Shown piece after piece: positions 26,005-35,032 of a DNA stretch of 59,210 bases (its first letter is position 1; the number at the start of each line of letters is the position of its first letter). A program made the position numbers and the translations under genes. The notes beneath the pieces were generated by a model. The model was not told the origin of the DNA, did not search any database, and worked only from the letters and a program-made list of their open reading frames with translations. Source of the stretch: an uncultured Verrucomicrobiota bacterium (GTDB lineage: Bacteria; Verrucomicrobiota; Kiritimatiellia; RFP12; UBA1067); the NCBI GenBank assembly GCA_947305775.1, contig CAMZEN010000001.1, positions 67,852 to 127,061 of the forward strand, read 5' to 3'.

Positions 26005-27059
26005 AGTGGTTTGTTGCATTGTTCGCCATCATGCTTGTCGGTTGCTATCCAGACCGGAGCACTTCATCGTACGACAACGTGTTCGAGCTCAGCAACACGG
26101 ACGATGATAGCGCCGTGGTCGATGAGTCCGCCAGGAACGAAGAGACGGAGGCTCGCATCAGAAAGCGGCTAATGGAGCTTGAGATGGAAGATGAGCCTGC
26201 GTACCACATGAACGCAGGTGACAAGGTTGAGATAAGGGTCTACGACCATCCTGATCTTGGCATTACGACGCGCATAGGTCCCGACGGTATGGTCGGCATC
26301 GCGTTCATGGGGCAGGTCAAGCTGAGCGGGCAGACGATTGCGCATGGAGCCGAGAGCATCCGCGAGGGGCTGGCGCCTTATGTGAAGAATCCGGTGGTAA
26401 GCATAACGGTGCTTGAGGTGCAAAGCGAAACGGCCACGATAGCCGGGTCGTGCGCCAGACCGGGAGTGTACGGAATATCCAATTCAACCCGTCTCGCAGA
26501 TTTCTATGCGATGGCCGGGTCGAGCGCCGAGCGTCTATTCAACGGAGTCGACGTGGATGTCGCCGACCTGGAGCATTCGATACTCATAAGAAACGGCGAG
26601 ATACTGCCCGTTGACTTTCGCAAGGCCATCGAGTCTGGCGATGCGCTGAACAACGTTCGCATCCGCAAGGGAGACTATGTCTTTATAGCGCAGCGCATGG
26701 AGTCTTCGGTCATCATCTGCGGCGAGGTTAAGTCTCCGCACAAGCGCCTTTACGAGCCTGGCATGGGTCTTATCGAAACGCTGACGGCGGCCGGATGGAT
26801 GCTGGAGACGCACTGGAAGCACGTAATCATCATCAGGGACGGACTTGCTCACCCGAAGTTGTACAAGGTCAACGTCGATGGCATCCTCGCCGGCAAGAGC
26901 CGGAACGTGCCGCTCAAGGCCGGCGATATAGTATATGTGCCGAAGGATGACCTGTCGGAGTTCAACGTATTCGTGAAAAAGCTTCTTCCGACTGCGCAGC
27001 TCTTCAGCCTGATAGCCAGCCGCGCCAAGGCGATAGGCGTCAATTCATCCAAAGACTGA
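26001..27059 (+). CDS. wza: Wza-type polysaccharide export lipoprotein
   Basis: The GTG start at 26001 overlaps the Wzz stop. A lipoprotein signal (FVALFAIMLVGC) anchors it in the outer membrane. The Poly_export domain is at about 60-145 (YHMNAGDKVEIRVYDHPDLG, GPDGMVGIAFMGQVKLSGQT), followed by two SLBB-type domains (AGSCARPGVYGI; CGEVKSPHKRLYEPGMG). The C-terminal stretch after KAGDIVYVPKDD could form the amphipathic outer-membrane helix. It would form the export pore together with the co-polymerase encoded upstream. At 352 residues its length is usual for the family. Confidence 0.92.
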   Translation: MKWFVALFAIMLVGCYPDRSTSSYDNVFELSNTDDDSAVVDESARNEETEARIRKRLMELEMEDEPAYHMNAGDKVEIRVYDHPDLGITTRIGPDGMVGIAFMGQVKLSGQTIAHGAESIREGLAPYVKNPVVSITVLEVQSETATIAGSCARPGVYGISNSTRLADFYAMAGSSAERLFNGVDVDVADLEHSILIRNGEILPVDFRKAIESGDALNNVRIRKGDYVFIAQRMESSVIICGEVKSPHKRLYEPGMGLIETLTAAGWMLETHWKHVIIIRDGLAHPKLYKVNVDGILAGKSRNVPLKAGDIVYVPKDDLSEFNVFVKKLLPTAQLFSLIASRAKAIGVNSSKD

Positions 27060-27063
27060 TGGC

Positions 27064-28425
27064 ATGAAGTACGCTGTATTCTTCCTGGCCCTTTTGGGTG
27101 TACCGCCGCTCGCGGCCATCCTTTCGTTCAACAAGGCCTGGATAAAATATGCGGTGTGGATCATGCTCGGTGCGCTCGCCGTCTACCAGAACACGGCCAT
27201 AAACTTCTTCTCATACGAGGAGTACCGCGGTTCGTCGCGCGGCATGGAGGTCAGCATCGTCTATCTCTTGGCGCTTGCGCTCATCATCCTTGCGGCCATC
27301 AAGAGCCGTCTTCCGAAGTTTATCCCTTCCGCTGGCGCCTGGCTTTACGTCATCTATTTCCTGCTGTGCCTGCCGTCGCTCACAACCGCCGAAAACAGGC
27401 TGTTCTCGTGGATGGAGATATGGAAGATGATCATGCTATACCTGACCTATCTTTCCGTAAGGGCGTATCTCAACGTGACTGACGACGTGAAATCGCTCGT
27501 TAAGGGGCTCGCGGCATTTGCGGTGTTCAACTTCCTGCTCGTGATCAAGGACCATTTCGCCGGCGTCTACCAGCCAAAAGGGGTGTTCCCCCACCAGAAC
27601 GGCCTTGCAATGGCGATGCACCTCTTCGCCAACATGTTCTTCGCTTACTTCCTCGCCCGTGGATTGAACCGGGCCAAGTTCTACACATTTGCATTCGTAG
27701 CTTCGGCGGCCTGTATCGTGAGGACATATTCCCGTGGAGCGTTGGCGATGATCCCGCTGTCGTTTGCGGTCACGTTCACCCTGTCGGCGTTCGTAGCATT
27801 GAAAAAAATCCCCAAGGGCAGGATCTTCGCCCGGGTTGCGCCGCTCGCCATTATCGGCCTTGCCGGACTCGCCGCAATGCTTCCGCGCATAATTGAGCGA
27901 TTTACCGAGGCCCCGGAGGCATCCGCCAACACCCGCGTCGAGCTCGCACTATGCGCGAAGGAAATGATCCTTGATGAGCCGTGGTGCGGCGTAGGCATCA
28001 ACAATTGGGGCATCAAGATCAACCCGCCTTATGAGTATGCCGAGCGCGCCGGGCGCATCACGAATCGAGGCGATGACTTCAGGGACGGCATAGTGGAGAC
28101 TGTGTATCTGCTTGTAGGTGCTGAATGCGGCGTTCCGGCGCTTGTCGCGATGATCATATGGTTCTTCTCATATCTCTTTCTGAGCGTTAGGCTTACGTGG
28201 CGGCTTGCCGGCACGCCATACGCCGCGATTCCGGCCGGATTGGCCGGCGGATTCGTCGCCCTATATCTTCAGAGCTGTCTGGAATGGACTCTGCGCATGC
28301 AGATGAACCTGATTCTCCTCTTTTTCTTCTTTGCTCTTTTAGACCATCTGAACGCCAATTGGCGACGTTTGAAGAATGAGTACAACGAAAGTCGCGTCAA
28401 GGAGGTGAAGCATGTTGGAGCTTGA
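27064..28425 (+). CDS. O-antigen ligase/polymerase-family membrane protein (Wzy/WaaL-like)
   Basis: A 453-residue integral membrane protein with about 11-12 predicted helices and one larger periplasmic loop near 295-350, holding the family motif region (LCAKEMILDEPWCGVGINN). Placed directly after wza and before an acyltransferase, it is best read as the Wzy polymerase of this locus, though sequence alone does not separate polymerase from ligase. It ends in a charged cytoplasmic tail that overlaps the next gene by 14 bp, with a strong GGAGGTGA ribosome site for that gene inside its coding region. Confidence 0.85.
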   Translation: MKYAVFFLALLGVPPLAAILSFNKAWIKYAVWIMLGALAVYQNTAINFFSYEEYRGSSRGMEVSIVYLLALALIILAAIKSRLPKFIPSAGAWLYVIYFLLCLPSLTTAENRLFSWMEIWKMIMLYLTYLSVRAYLNVTDDVKSLVKGLAAFAVFNFLLVIKDHFAGVYQPKGVFPHQNGLAMAMHLFANMFFAYFLARGLNRAKFYTFAFVASAACIVRTYSRGALAMIPLSFAVTFTLSAFVALKKIPKGRIFARVAPLAIIGLAGLAAMLPRIIERFTEAPEASANTRVELALCAKEMILDEPWCGVGINNWGIKINPPYEYAERAGRITNRGDDFRDGIVETVYLLVGAECGVPALVAMIIWFFSYLFLSVRLTWRLAGTPYAAIPAGLAGGFVALYLQSCLEWTLRMQMNLILLFFFFALLDHLNANWRRLKNEYNESRVKEVKHVGA

Positions 28426-29449
28426 CCGTGAGACATCGTTGAAGATTGCGGCGTTTGGCTTTGTGTGTTCGTTCCTTGTCGCTGCGATACACGTGCCACA
28501 GCCGATCCCGGCCGACCCCGAAATGCCGGCATGGTGGCTCTATCGCCTTACCGCGGGCACGTTTGGGCGGTTGGCCGTTCCGTTCTACTTTGTGGTGGCC
28601 GGTTTCTTCCTTGCGCGGCACTTCGGCGAGGATTCCTGGTGGCGACGAGAGGCCGCCAAGCGGCTTAGAAGCCTGCTTGTGCCTTTCGTCATATGGCTTC
28701 TCTTGTGGAATGCGATGGAAGGTGGCCTTGCCGCCGCATCGAACATCAGGGATGGCGCACCGGCGATAGAGGGCTTTCCGTCGGGATGGGGGCTTCTGTC
28801 TTGCTTCGGGGTAAATCCTTTCGGATATCCATCGGACGTGCCGCTCTGGTTCGTGCGCAGTCTGTTGCTGTATGTGGCGGCGAGCGAAATCCTGCTGCCT
28901 GCCCTCAGGCGTTTTGGAGTGGCGCTTCCTGCCATGGTCCTGGCCGTTTCCGCCGCGGCCAGGCTCCCGGCCTGCGAGTCAGGCATCTGGCTCTTCTTGA
29001 CGCGTTTCGTTTCAGTGCATGGACTATTCTACTTTCTTGTGGGCGCGGCGCTTGCGATGGGCGTTGCAACATCGCTGCAGTGCAGTCGCGCAGTAACGGC
29101 CCTGTCGGTGGCCGGCATTGCCGGACTTTTCCTTTCACAGATTCTTGCGGCGCATGGTGTGGCCGTATGGGGCGTTCTGCACGAGCTTTCCATTCCGTTT
29201 GCGTTGCTCGCCGCCTGGCGGATATTCCCGTCCGTTTCGTGGTCTAAAGCGATCACGTCTCTCACATTCCCGATCTACATCCTGCACGTGTTTGCGGTCC
29301 GTGCGCTTGATGTGGTGATGTACGGCAAGACGGGGTGCTTGGCGTTGACGGTCAAGTATGTCGCAGTGTGCGTCCTTTCCACCGCAGCCGCAGCAGCATC
29401 ACGGGCGCTTCTGCCGCGGTTCCACGCTTTCGCCTTTGGAGGTCGTTGA
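28412..29449 (+). CDS. Acyltransferase-3 family membrane protein
   Basis: A membrane protein with about ten helices of the AT3/OafA family, which transfers acetyl or other acyl groups to sugars. It has the family's early Arg-containing segment (LAVPFYFVVAGFFLARHF) and an N-terminal helix holding the likely catalytic His (VAAIHVPQP). GGAGGTGA at 28401-28408 precedes ATG 28412. It probably O-acylates the exopolysaccharide. There is no SGNH domain, so it is the short form of the family. Confidence 0.85.
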   Translation: MLELDRETSLKIAAFGFVCSFLVAAIHVPQPIPADPEMPAWWLYRLTAGTFGRLAVPFYFVVAGFFLARHFGEDSWWRREAAKRLRSLLVPFVIWLLLWNAMEGGLAAASNIRDGAPAIEGFPSGWGLLSCFGVNPFGYPSDVPLWFVRSLLLYVAASEILLPALRRFGVALPAMVLAVSAAARLPACESGIWLFLTRFVSVHGLFYFLVGAALAMGVATSLQCSRAVTALSVAGIAGLFLSQILAAHGVAVWGVLHELSIPFALLAAWRIFPSVSWSKAITSLTFPIYILHVFAVRALDVVMYGKTGCLALTVKYVAVCVLSTAAAAASRALLPRFHAFAFGGR

Positions 29450-29452
29450 CAT

Positions 29453-31570
29453 ATGGTTGCGTGTTCATGCTTGATTGCGGCTTGCTTGCTGCGGTTCCTT
29501 GATCCGTATACGTCGCTGTATCAGACCGACGACGACCGCGAGGGCCGGGCGCTTTCCGGCGAGCCAGGCTTCTGGCCTGCACCGAACGGACAGAAGGATC
29601 CGCTTGCCGCCAGGCCGCAGGCGAGGATAATGTACAATGTGTTCCGGATATCCGACTCGCCGCTTGATGGATACGACGCCGGCAAGCCTAGCCCTCTATT
29701 CAAGGTCAACCAGGTCGGCTATGCGCCAGATCAGCCAAAGTACGCATACATTGGCGCGTGGCTGGGCCCGAAGCTCGGCGCATGGAGGCCAAAGGAGCCG
29801 ATGACCGGGTGGAGCGTTGTCGATGCGACTACCGGGAAGGACGTGTTTGTCGCGTCCGCTCCGCCAGTCCATCGCGTTGATGACGGGACCACCAAAGAAG
29901 GCACTCCGTTCGTGGGTGAGTTCACCTATGAGATGGACTTCTCGTCCATCACCAACGAAGGGACGTATTTTGTGCGCGTTGAAGGCGTAGGTCGTAGCGA
30001 CGATTTCCGCATCTGGCGCGGTGCGGCGGAGTATGCGTTCCGCGTACACATGGGCGGCCTATACCAGAAGCGTTGCGGAATTGCCAAGACGGAGCCGTAC
30101 ACCCATTGGACGGCCGATGTATGCCACACGAACGTCGTTAGAGGCTCTTTCGCTCCAGAGGAAGGTAAACTGCCCAAGGACGTAAAGTGGTTTGATGTAA
30201 TCGCGCAGAATACCGATTGGGAGCGTGGCGAGCGTGTATCGGTCTCGGGCGGCTGGCATGACGCCGCGGACTTCGATCGCCGTCCGGTGCACCTCAATAT
30301 CGTCAACGACCTATGTGCCGTCTACCTGATGAAACCCTCAAGCTTCAGCGACGGACAGCTTGCCATCCCTGAAAACGCAAACGGAATACCTGATATACTT
30401 GATGAGGCGGAGTGGGGCCTTCGCCACCTTCTTCAAGTTCAGCAGAAGGACGGTGGCGTCGGCACGTGGATCGAGACGACGGGCTATTCTCGCCCTGGAG
30501 TGGCGGCGGAGCGCGAGAACCTCAAATATGCTGTCTCGCGTGCCACGAGGGGCAGTTCCCTTGCCTATGCCGCCCATGCCTCGCTTCTGGCGAGATGCCA
30601 CGAGTCGTTCAGGGCGAAGTATCTGGATTCGGCCAAGCTCGCATGGAACTTCGCCTTGCGAATGCCGCCGTTGAACGAGACGTTCTTCGTGAAGCAGAAG
30701 AAGGGCATGGCATCGTCTGAGATACGTACAGTCGAATGGGAGGAACCGAAGACGCTGCCCGCGAACATGCTGGTGAAGGCGGCCGTCAACCTTGCCGCGC
30801 TTACAGGCGACAATTCATATCTTGACGAACTTGAGAATCTGAAGCGGTCGGCGCAGGAGAATTTCAAGAAGAACGAATGGAAGTGGGGCGCATTGACATT
30901 TGCTGGCGAGAACGCACTCGGAATGCCGCCTGAAGTGGCGTGGTTGATGAAGGAATGGAATCGCAAGGTGCAGAATCGTGCAAACGAAATGGTGAAGTTT
31001 GTCGATGGCGCATATGCCTACAGGTGCCCGTGGTATTTCCCTGGGAAGGGGTGGTGCCATGCGATGAGCTGGGGCCAAAGCCATCCGCTCCGCCGCGCCC
31101 AGACCCTCATAGCCGCGCATGCGCTCACCGGAAAAGACAAGTACCTGGACGCAGCATACGCCTCGCTCGACTTTCACAACGGATGCAATCCCGTGGGCAC
31201 AACCCTTACGAGCGGCCTCGGCAAAGTATACCCGGTCGCATTTCTTGATCTGCCGTCGTACGCCGACGGCATAGCTGAGTTCGTGCCGGGCATAACGCCA
31301 TACAGGTGGAACTATGGAATGCCCGCGAAGGCCGTTGAGCTCGTCTACGGCGGCGACAAGGCGTTTGCCACAAAGTGGCCAATCTGGCGCAGATGGGGCA
31401 ATGTTGAGAACCTGACTGTCGCGGCGAGCGAATACACGGTGTGGGAGACGATCGCCCCGGCGGCATCCGTATGCGGCTATCTTCTCACCCCATCGGGAAC
31501 GCCGCCGCCGGTAAGGCCGGCGCCTGCGGAGGACATCTGTAAACTTCAGGGATACTGGGCCATACCATGA
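29453..31570 (+). CDS. Glycoside hydrolase family 9 enzyme
   Basis: A CelD-N-type Ig-like domain (FKVNQVGYAPDQPKYAYIG, about 80-190) precedes an (alpha/alpha)6 GH9 catalytic domain (about 200-690). Likely catalytic residues are D270/D273 in GGWHDAADFD and the acid E660 in ASEYTVWET; FHNGCNPVGTTLTSG is the usual C-terminal GH9 block, though the HHR triad common in cellulases is missing. The N-terminus is short and hydrophobic with a possible lipobox (CLIAAC). GH9 members cut beta-1,4-glucans or related beta-linked chains. Inside this locus it may trim or release the polymer and not degrade food cellulose; that is inference. Confidence 0.9.
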   Translation: MVACSCLIAACLLRFLDPYTSLYQTDDDREGRALSGEPGFWPAPNGQKDPLAARPQARIMYNVFRISDSPLDGYDAGKPSPLFKVNQVGYAPDQPKYAYIGAWLGPKLGAWRPKEPMTGWSVVDATTGKDVFVASAPPVHRVDDGTTKEGTPFVGEFTYEMDFSSITNEGTYFVRVEGVGRSDDFRIWRGAAEYAFRVHMGGLYQKRCGIAKTEPYTHWTADVCHTNVVRGSFAPEEGKLPKDVKWFDVIAQNTDWERGERVSVSGGWHDAADFDRRPVHLNIVNDLCAVYLMKPSSFSDGQLAIPENANGIPDILDEAEWGLRHLLQVQQKDGGVGTWIETTGYSRPGVAAERENLKYAVSRATRGSSLAYAAHASLLARCHESFRAKYLDSAKLAWNFALRMPPLNETFFVKQKKGMASSEIRTVEWEEPKTLPANMLVKAAVNLAALTGDNSYLDELENLKRSAQENFKKNEWKWGALTFAGENALGMPPEVAWLMKEWNRKVQNRANEMVKFVDGAYAYRCPWYFPGKGWCHAMSWGQSHPLRRAQTLIAAHALTGKDKYLDAAYASLDFHNGCNPVGTTLTSGLGKVYPVAFLDLPSYADGIAEFVPGITPYRWNYGMPAKAVELVYGGDKAFATKWPIWRRWGNVENLTVAASEYTVWETIAPAASVCGYLLTPSGTPPPVRPAPAEDICKLQGYWAIP

Positions 31571-31595
31571 TAAACAATCTGGAGGTTTGGAGAAC

Positions 31596-32525
31596 ATGAA
31601 AGAAAGCAAGATATCCACTACTGTGGTGACGGCGGGCGACAGGGCGTTCGCCTGGGGTGCGCTGCTGCTCGTAGCCAGCATGCGCAGGAACGGAATGCCG
31701 CATCCGGTGGTCGTGGGAACGACAGGCTGGACGAAGGACATGGAAGCCAAAGTCCTGTCGCTCGGCGGTGTGACGCTCAAGGAGCTGCCGCCGTCGCGCC
31801 AGTGCGTGACGTGCCAGAAGCCCATGCTGATGAATCTGGACGAGATAGATACGGAATGGGTCTGCTGGGCCGACTCCGACGGCGCGTTCGTCGGCGACTG
31901 CTCCGAATGGCTTATCGGCGACAGCCCGGATGAGATCGTGATCCGCAAGTACAGCCCTCCGCCGGACGACTTCACGCCTGCGAATCTAGAGACCTGGCGA
32001 AAGGACATCGAGAAGTTCTGCGGCAGGGCGCTTCCCGAAAGTCGCTACCAGACACGCATGAATGCGCCGTTCATAGTCGTCAACCGCAAGTGGCGGCCTT
32101 TCCTGGAGCGCTGGCAGAAACAGATAGGGAACGTGCTGCCGTCCGACGTCGCTATAATAATGAAACACGGCTCGCCGTATTTCCAGACGGACGAAAGCGT
32201 GCTCGGCAGCCTTCTCTGCTTCGACCCCGATGCGCCGAAGGTGGCCGATGTCTACAAGGCCAACGGCAGCGTCGACAATGGGCGCTACTTCGCGCACTTC
32301 GCGTACAATCCTAAGCCGTGGCAGATGTGGAACTCATATTCGCTCAAGTGGCATGCCGTTGTGGCCCCGGTCGTGGACTGGCTTATCGAGAAGGGCGTCG
32401 TGAAGCCTTGCGAACTGCCGCTGCCGTTAAGGAAGGGATGGTGGCCCGTCTGCCGCGCTGCGGCGCCGCTCGCGCCGTGGGCCTGGCGCGGCATAAAGCT
32501 GAAGAGGAAGATATTCAAGGCCTGA
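31596..32525 (+). CDS. GT-A-like glycosyltransferase
   Basis: ATG 31596 follows GGAGG (31581-31585). The 309-residue protein begins with a nucleotide-binding-like strand (STTVVTAGDRAFAWGALLL) and contains a DxD-type metal motif in VCWADSDGAF. The later part (NAPFIVVNRKWRPFLERW, QTDESVLGSLLC) resembles GT8-like or other GT-A transferases that process a single sugar nucleotide. I cannot assign a CAZy family with confidence. Its position between GH9 and the flippase supports a role in building the repeat unit. Confidence 0.6.
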   Translation: MKESKISTTVVTAGDRAFAWGALLLVASMRRNGMPHPVVVGTTGWTKDMEAKVLSLGGVTLKELPPSRQCVTCQKPMLMNLDEIDTEWVCWADSDGAFVGDCSEWLIGDSPDEIVIRKYSPPPDDFTPANLETWRKDIEKFCGRALPESRYQTRMNAPFIVVNRKWRPFLERWQKQIGNVLPSDVAIIMKHGSPYFQTDESVLGSLLCFDPDAPKVADVYKANGSVDNGRYFAHFAYNPKPWQMWNSYSLKWHAVVAPVVDWLIEKGVVKPCELPLPLRKGWWPVCRAAAPLAPWAWRGIKLKRKIFKA

Positions 32526-32529
32526 CGCG

Positions 32530-33954
32530 ATGAAACTAGACTTCAGGAAGAACGTAAAGCGCAACATGGTGGCCAATGCGGTCGCAAGCGGGATACGGCT
32601 GCTGTTCCCGTTCCTGAACCGCACCTTGTTCCTATGGTTGCTCGGTCCTGCCTACCTCGGCCTCAACGGGCTGTTCACCTCCATACTTGGCGTCCTGTCG
32701 CTTGCGGAGCTAGGGTTCGGAACGGCGGTCGTATGCTCGATGTACAAGCCTGTGGCCGACGACGACCGCGAGCTTCTTTGCGCGTACCTTGGCTTTTACC
32801 GCACCGTATACCGCTGTGTCGGCATGGTCATATTTGTGTTGGGGCTTGCGCTCCTGCCGTTCATCGACAAGCTGATTCACGGCACTGTGCCGCCCGACAT
32901 AAATCTGCACGTGCTCTACGTCATCCACCTCGTCAATACGGCGGCGAGCTACTTCCTATTCGCATACCGCGGCTCGATTCTCGGGGCGCACCACCGCAAC
33001 GACGTCATCACGAACATTCGCACTGGCGTCTCTGTCGTGCAGTATGTGGCAGTGTTCCTCATACTGCTAATGACGCGCAACTACTACCACTATGTCATCG
33101 CCACGGTCGTATTCACCGTGCTGCAGAACATTCTCCTCGTCGTCGCCTCGCGCAGGCTCTTCCCTGACATCGAGCCCCGCGGCAAACTTCCACCGGAGCA
33201 TTACCGCAAGGTTGTCTCGGACGTAAAGTCGATCTTCATGCACAAGGTCGGCGCCGTCGTAACCCACTCTACGGACAACGTCGTCATCTCGGCGTTCCTC
33301 GGCCTTGTCGCGGTTGCGGCCTACGGCAACTACTACTACGTGGTTACGACCGTCTCCGGACTTGTCGCCGTCGTCTATTCCTCGATGATGGGCGGCTTCG
33401 GCAACAAGATATATACCGAGACGAAAGAGCAGAACTTTAGACTGGTCATGAAGATGAACCGCCTCTCCATGTCGGTCGTCCTCTTTTGCGCTGTTGCCAT
33501 GACGGCGCTGTACCAGCCGTTCATACGCATCTGGACCAAGAACGATCCCGAACTGGTGCGCCATTCCCTGACGCCTATTCTGATGGTCCTATACTTCTAC
33601 ACCATGCAGTCGCGGCAGGTGCTTCTTGCGTTCAAGTCAGCCGCCGCAATATGGCGGCAGGACCGCTGGAAGCCGATCGTCGCCGGCGCCGTTAACCTTG
33701 CGACAAACATTCTGTTCGTTTTGTTCCTGCCGGAGGCATACAAGCTGGACGGCGTGATATTCTCGACGATCATAGGCTTCGTGCTTATCCAGATTCCGTG
33801 GGAGTCGCACGTCGTCTTCACGTCGTTCTTCGGCAAGGCAGAGTCGCGCGCCTATTGGCGCGACCAGGCCGCATTCGCCGTGCTCGCGCTTGTGCTGTGC
33901 GCCGGTGCGTGGTTTGCCTCTGGTTTTGTGCAGTCGTTTATTGAAGGATTGTGA
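32530..33954 (+). CDS. wzx: Wzx-type polysaccharide flippase
   Basis: A 474-residue MOP-superfamily protein with about 12-14 helices. The opening basic segment is followed by RLLFPFLNRTLFLWLLGPAYLGLNGLF and ELGFGTAVV, a pattern typical of polysaccharide flippases. It moves the undecaprenyl-linked repeat unit across the inner membrane. Its gene lies 4 bp after the glycosyltransferase and its stop is overlapped by a possible GTG start of the Stealth gene. Confidence 0.9.
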   Translation: MKLDFRKNVKRNMVANAVASGIRLLFPFLNRTLFLWLLGPAYLGLNGLFTSILGVLSLAELGFGTAVVCSMYKPVADDDRELLCAYLGFYRTVYRCVGMVIFVLGLALLPFIDKLIHGTVPPDINLHVLYVIHLVNTAASYFLFAYRGSILGAHHRNDVITNIRTGVSVVQYVAVFLILLMTRNYYHYVIATVVFTVLQNILLVVASRRLFPDIEPRGKLPPEHYRKVVSDVKSIFMHKVGAVVTHSTDNVVISAFLGLVAVAAYGNYYYVVTTVSGLVAVVYSSMMGGFGNKIYTETKEQNFRLVMKMNRLSMSVVLFCAVAMTALYQPFIRIWTKNDPELVRHSLTPILMVLYFYTMQSRQVLLAFKSAAAIWRQDRWKPIVAGAVNLATNILFVLFLPEAYKLDGVIFSTIIGFVLIQIPWESHVVFTSFFGKAESRAYWRDQAAFAVLALVLCAGAWFASGFVQSFIEGL

Positions 33955-33965
33955 ATGGAGCTATG

Positions 33966-35000
33966 ATGGACGAGAACAAGAAGATAGATTTCGTGCTTCC
34001 GTGGGTGGATGGCGCCGATCCGGTGTGGCTCGCCGAGAAGCACAAGTACGAAAGCGGCGGCTTGGTGGAGCCGCGCGCCGGTGGAGAGGCCAACGCCGAC
34101 TGCCGATACCGCGACTGCGGTCTTCTACGCTACTGGTTCCGCGCCGTCGACCGCTTTGCGCCGTGGGCCAACCGCGTCTACTTCGTGACGTGCGGCCAGA
34201 AGCCCGACTGGCTTGACGAGTCGAATCCGAAGCTTCGCCTTGTGAACCACACCGAATACATACCGGCCGAACATCTGCCTACGTTCCACTCCGACACGAT
34301 TGAGCTTAACCTTCACCGTCTGACAGACCTTTCCGAGCGTTTCGTACTGTTCAACGACGACATGTTCCTGCTGCGTCCCGCCAAGCCCGAAGACTTCTTC
34401 CGCGATGGGCTGCCGGTCATCCCGTGCGATCTCGGGCTGCCGCGCTGGATTGGCTGCTCGCCCGCCAGCCGTGTCGTCGTAAACAACGGCGGCGTCCTGA
34501 AGCTGGGCCTTGACGTGGAGCGGCTTGTGTGGAAGAACATTCGCAAGTTCGCCGATGTGCGGGCTCTGGGCTTGGGGCGCGCCGCGAAGAACGTCATTTC
34601 GTTCGCGGTCAACAAGATGTGGATACCCGGAACCTTCGGCCACCTGCCGCTGCCGCACCTGAAGTCGACGTTCGATGAGATATGGCGCTCGCAGCCAACG
34701 ATCCTGGAGCGGACGTCCAGAAGCCGCTTCCGCATAGACGACGGCGTAAGCCATTGGCTCGCGTGCGCATGGGACATGGTCTTGGGCAGGTTCTATCCTT
34801 CAAACGAGAATCGCATTGGAGAGACCTTCGTCCTGGAAGAAGGCAACCTTGACCGCGTATGCTCGGCGATCAGGCGTCAGGCATATCGACAGATATGCAT
34901 AAACGACACGGAGCGCATTGCCGACCCGGAGCGCTGCTTCGCTGAAGTAGCCAGCGCTTTCGAGGCGATACTCCCCGATAAGTCGTCGTTCGAAAAGTGA
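33966..35000 (+). CDS. Stealth-family capsular phosphotransferase
   Basis: The conserved regions of the Stealth family are visible in order: CR1 KIDFVLPWVDGADPVW, CR2 (YRDCGLLRYWFRAVDRFAP, VTCGQKPDWL, HTEYIP, then RFVLFNDDMFLLRP), CR3-like (HLPLPHLKSTFDEIW) and CR4-like at the end. The family includes GlcNAc-1-phosphate and related hexose-1-phosphate transferases that make phosphodiester-linked polymers. So the polymer may contain sugar-phosphate links or side groups. GGAG at 33957-33960 favours ATG 33966; a GTG at 33951 would overlap the flippase stop (GTGA) and is an alternative. Confidence 0.88.
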   Translation: MDENKKIDFVLPWVDGADPVWLAEKHKYESGGLVEPRAGGEANADCRYRDCGLLRYWFRAVDRFAPWANRVYFVTCGQKPDWLDESNPKLRLVNHTEYIPAEHLPTFHSDTIELNLHRLTDLSERFVLFNDDMFLLRPAKPEDFFRDGLPVIPCDLGLPRWIGCSPASRVVVNNGGVLKLGLDVERLVWKNIRKFADVRALGLGRAAKNVISFAVNKMWIPGTFGHLPLPHLKSTFDEIWRSQPTILERTSRSRFRIDDGVSHWLACAWDMVLGRFYPSNENRIGETFVLEEGNLDRVCSAIRRQAYRQICINDTERIADPERCFAEVASAFEAILPDKSSFEK

Positions 35001-35032
35001 AGTGATTTGTATTTGGACTAGGAGTAAATGTT

